DNA from: Cellulosimicrobium terreum
Lineage (GTDB): Bacteria; Actinomycetota; Actinomycetes; Actinomycetales; Cellulomonadaceae
Length of the DNA: 64,000 nucleotides
Reading direction: 5' to 3'
Assembly (NCBI GenBank): GCA_014803435.1
Contig: JACYFD010000006.1
Location: 186,001-250,000, forward strand
Position numbers and translations under genes: made by a program. Positions 62,181-64,000 of this stretch are shown here, piece after piece; the stretch's first letter is position 1; each line of letters starts with the position of its first letter. The notes under the pieces are model-generated. The model had not been told where the DNA came from. It did no database searches and worked only from the letters and a program-made list of their open reading frames with translations.

Positions 62181-63197
62181 GTGAGCGAGGAACGTCGGCT
62201 CGAGGTGCTGCGCGCGATCGTGGAGGACTACGTCCTGACGCGCGAGCCCGTGGGGTCACGCGTCCTCACCGAGCGCCACGGACTGGGTGTGTCGCCCGCG
62301 ACCATCCGCAACGACATGGCGGCGCTCGAGGACGCCGGGTACATCGCGCAGCCGCACACGTCCGCCGGTCGCGTCCCCACGGACAAGGGGTACCGGCTGT
62401 TCGTCGACCGGCTGTCGGGCGTCAAGCCGCTGTCCGGGCCCGAGCGGCGCGCGATCGAGACCTTCCTGTCCCAGGGCGTGGACCTGGACGACGTCATCGC
62501 GCGAGCGGGCCGGCTCCTCGCCCAGATCACCGGGCAGGTCGCGGTCGTGCAGTACCCGTCGCTGCGGCGCTCGGGCCTGCGGCACCTGGAGCTCGTGCCG
62601 GTCGGGGCGTCCCGCATCCTCGTGGTGATCATCACGGACACGGGCCGCGTGGAGCAGCGCACCCTCGAGGTCGTGTCGGTCCCCGACGAGGGCACGCTCT
62701 CGGAGGTCCGCGCGCGGCTCAACGCCGCCGCCGCGGGCAAGCGTCTCGCCGAGCTGTCGACCGGGCTCGCGGAGGTCGCCTCGAGCTTCGGGCCCGACGA
62801 CGCCCCGCTCGTCGCCGCGGTCGCCGGCCTCGTCGCGCAGACCCTCGCGGAGGAGAGCGAGGAGCGTCTCGTCCTCGCCGGCACGGCCAACCTCGCCCAG
62901 GTGGGGATGCGGTTCGAGCATGCGCTGCGGCCCGTCCTCGAGGCGCTCGAGGAGCAGGTCGTCCTGCTCGGGCTCCTCACCGAGATGGCGGCGGACTCCG
63001 GCGTGAGCGTGCGGATCGGCCACGAGACGCGGCTCGAGGGCCTCGTGGAGACCTCCGTCGTGACCACGGGTTACGGTAACGACGGGGACACCGTGGCGCT
63101 GGTGGGGTCGATCGGCCCGACCCGCATGGACTATCCCGGCACCATCGCGGCCGTCCGCGCCGTCGCCCGCTACCTGTCCCGGGTCCTCGGGACCTGA
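62181..63197 (+). CDS. hrcA: heat-inducible transcription repressor HrcA
   Basis: 338 residues from GTG 62181 (AGGAGG 5 bases before). The winged HTH covers residues 1-75 ([70 protein letters not shown]); the dimerisation/GAF-like domain follows, ending with [40 protein letters not shown]. HrcA represses heat-shock genes through CIRCE with GroEL as thermosensor. It is autoregulated here through the CIRCE at 62116 and shares its transcript with dnaJ. Confidence 0.96.
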   Translation: MSEERRLEVLRAIVEDYVLTREPVGSRVLTERHGLGVSPATIRNDMAALEDAGYIAQPHTSAGRVPTDKGYRLFVDRLSGVKPLSGPERRAIETFLSQGVDLDDVIARAGRLLAQITGQVAVVQYPSLRRSGLRHLELVPVGASRILVVIITDTGRVEQRTLEVVSVPDEGTLSEVRARLNAAAAGKRLAELSTGLAEVASSFGPDDAPLVAAVAGLVAQTLAEESEERLVLAGTANLAQVGMRFEHALRPVLEALEEQVVLLGLLTEMAADSGVSVRIGHETRLEGLVETSVVTTGYGNDGDTVALVGSIGPTRMDYPGTIAAVRAVARYLSRVLGT

Positions 63198-63300
63198 GCC
63201 GACCCAGCACGGACCACGCGCGGCCACGCGCCGCGACACCACCAGGACCACCGACCCGAACGGCTCGAACCCCGTCCGGCACCAGCAGAGAGTGACGTGT

Positions 63301-64000
63301 GAACGACTACTACGAGATCCTCGGCGTTCCGCGCGACGCGAGCCCGGAGCAGATCAAGAAGGCCTACCGCCGGCTGGCGCGCGAGCTGCACCCCGACGTC
63401 GCGGGCGAGGAGGCGGGCGACCGCTTCAAGGACGTCAGCCGTGCGTACGAGGTGCTCTCGCACCCCGAGAAGCGCCAGCAGTACGACCTGGGCGTCGACC
63501 CGACGGCGCCCGGTGGCGGTGCAGGCGGCCCGATGGGCGGCGGCTTCGGCTTCCAGGACATCTTCGAGACGTTCTTCGGCGGGGGACAGGCGCAGTCCGG
63601 TCCCGTCCCGCGTGCGCGGCGCGGCCAGGACGCCCTCGTCCGGCTCGACATCGAGCTCGCCGAGGCCACGTTCGGCGCCACGCGCGAGCTCCAGGTCGAC
63701 ACGGCCGTCGTGTGCGGGACGTGCGGCGGCACGTGCTGCCGCCCGGGCACGAGCCCGCGGACGTGCGAGGTGTGCCACGGCCGCGGCACGGTCCAGCGGG
63801 TCGCCCGCTCGTTCCTCGGCCAGGTCATGACGAGCTCGCCCTGCGCCGCGTGCCAGGGGTTCGGCACCGTCATCCCGGAGCCGTGCGCGGAGTGCTCGGG
63901 CGAGGGCCGCGTGCGCAGCCGTCGCTCGCTCACGGTCACGGTCCCGGCCGGGGTCGACACGGGCACCCGGATCAAGCTGACCGCGCAGGGCGAGGTCGGC
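63301..64000 (+). CDS. dnaJ: DnaJ co-chaperone (3' end outside the window)
   Basis: GTG 63301, 103 bases after hrcA; 233 residues are visible and the frame is open at 64000. J domain residues 2-66 with the HPD triad ([10 protein letters not shown]), a Gly/Phe-rich stretch ([25 protein letters not shown]) and four CxxCxGxG-type zinc repeats. The first zinc repeat reads CGTCGGTC followed by Cys instead of the expected Gly-Ala, giving extra cysteines. It stimulates DnaK ATP hydrolysis. This is the dnaJ2-type gene that follows hrcA in actinobacteria. Confidence 0.95.

Overview
The window is a stretch of chromosome from a very GC-rich actinobacterium (clearly above 70% GC by eye). The gene content (malate:quinone oxidoreductase, LigD/Ku, MSMEG-style maleylpyruvate-isomerase-fold enzymes, an F420-type reductase relic, a DtxR-fold regulator) and the many genes whose start codon follows a TAnnnT element by only 6-7 bases point to Actinomycetota, most likely order Micrococcales (Cellulomonas/Cellulosimicrobium-like). 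That placement is inference. I see no phage, IS element, CRISPR array, tRNA or rRNA.

Layout. 1-17.4 kb is accessory metabolism: the 3' end of a siderophore-interacting reductase, a membrane fatty acid desaturase, a GlxA-type regulator, mqo, a TetR - PNPOx-like - mycothiol-enzyme operon with a divergent DHA2 exporter, an M24 peptidase, an MDR oxidoreductase, a VOC protein, a large LuxR-type ATPase regulator with an alpha/beta hydrolase, and an amidohydrolase. 17.4-30.6 kb holds a broken F420-reductase-like gene coupled to ligD, a small alarmone synthetase, a lipoprotein multicopper oxidase, two NarL-type two-component systems flanking an ABC-2 exporter, a DUF1905 gene and ku. LigD and Ku together form a non-homologous end-joining set. 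30.7-39.2 kb has a TetR/DHA2 pair, a membrane-anchored metallophosphoesterase, a YceI-like protein, a predicted Mn-type DtxR/MntR regulator, a DHA1 exporter, a VKOR protein and a YbjQ protein.

39.2-64 kb is core backbone: leuS, degV, comEA-comEC-holA, rpsT, a three-gene ATP-grasp / alpha-E / transglutaminase operon, lepA, hemW, hrcA and the start of dnaJ. The order comEA-comEC-holA-rpsT-ATP-grasp-alpha-E-transglutaminase-lepA-hemW-hrcA-dnaJ parallels the Rv2415c-Rv2373c region of Mycobacterium tuberculosis. Accessory genes sit between these: a solo PemK-like toxin, a second mycothiol-fold enzyme, a DJ-1/PfpI protein, a proline-rich membrane protein split by a G-run frameshift, TetR/RidA, DUF3097 and a DHA2 exporter.

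Regulation is unusually readable. At least fifteen genes look leaderless. Three TetR genes have clear palindromic operators, a CIRCE element precedes hrcA, and several convergent gene pairs share a terminator hairpin. I found no convincing new defence or mobile system. The best candidates for under-described biology are the ATP-grasp/alpha-E/transglutaminase operon with its polyglutamine tail, the reciprocal two-component/ABC island and the multi-lesion reductase relic. No stretch longer than 300 bases lacks a gene.
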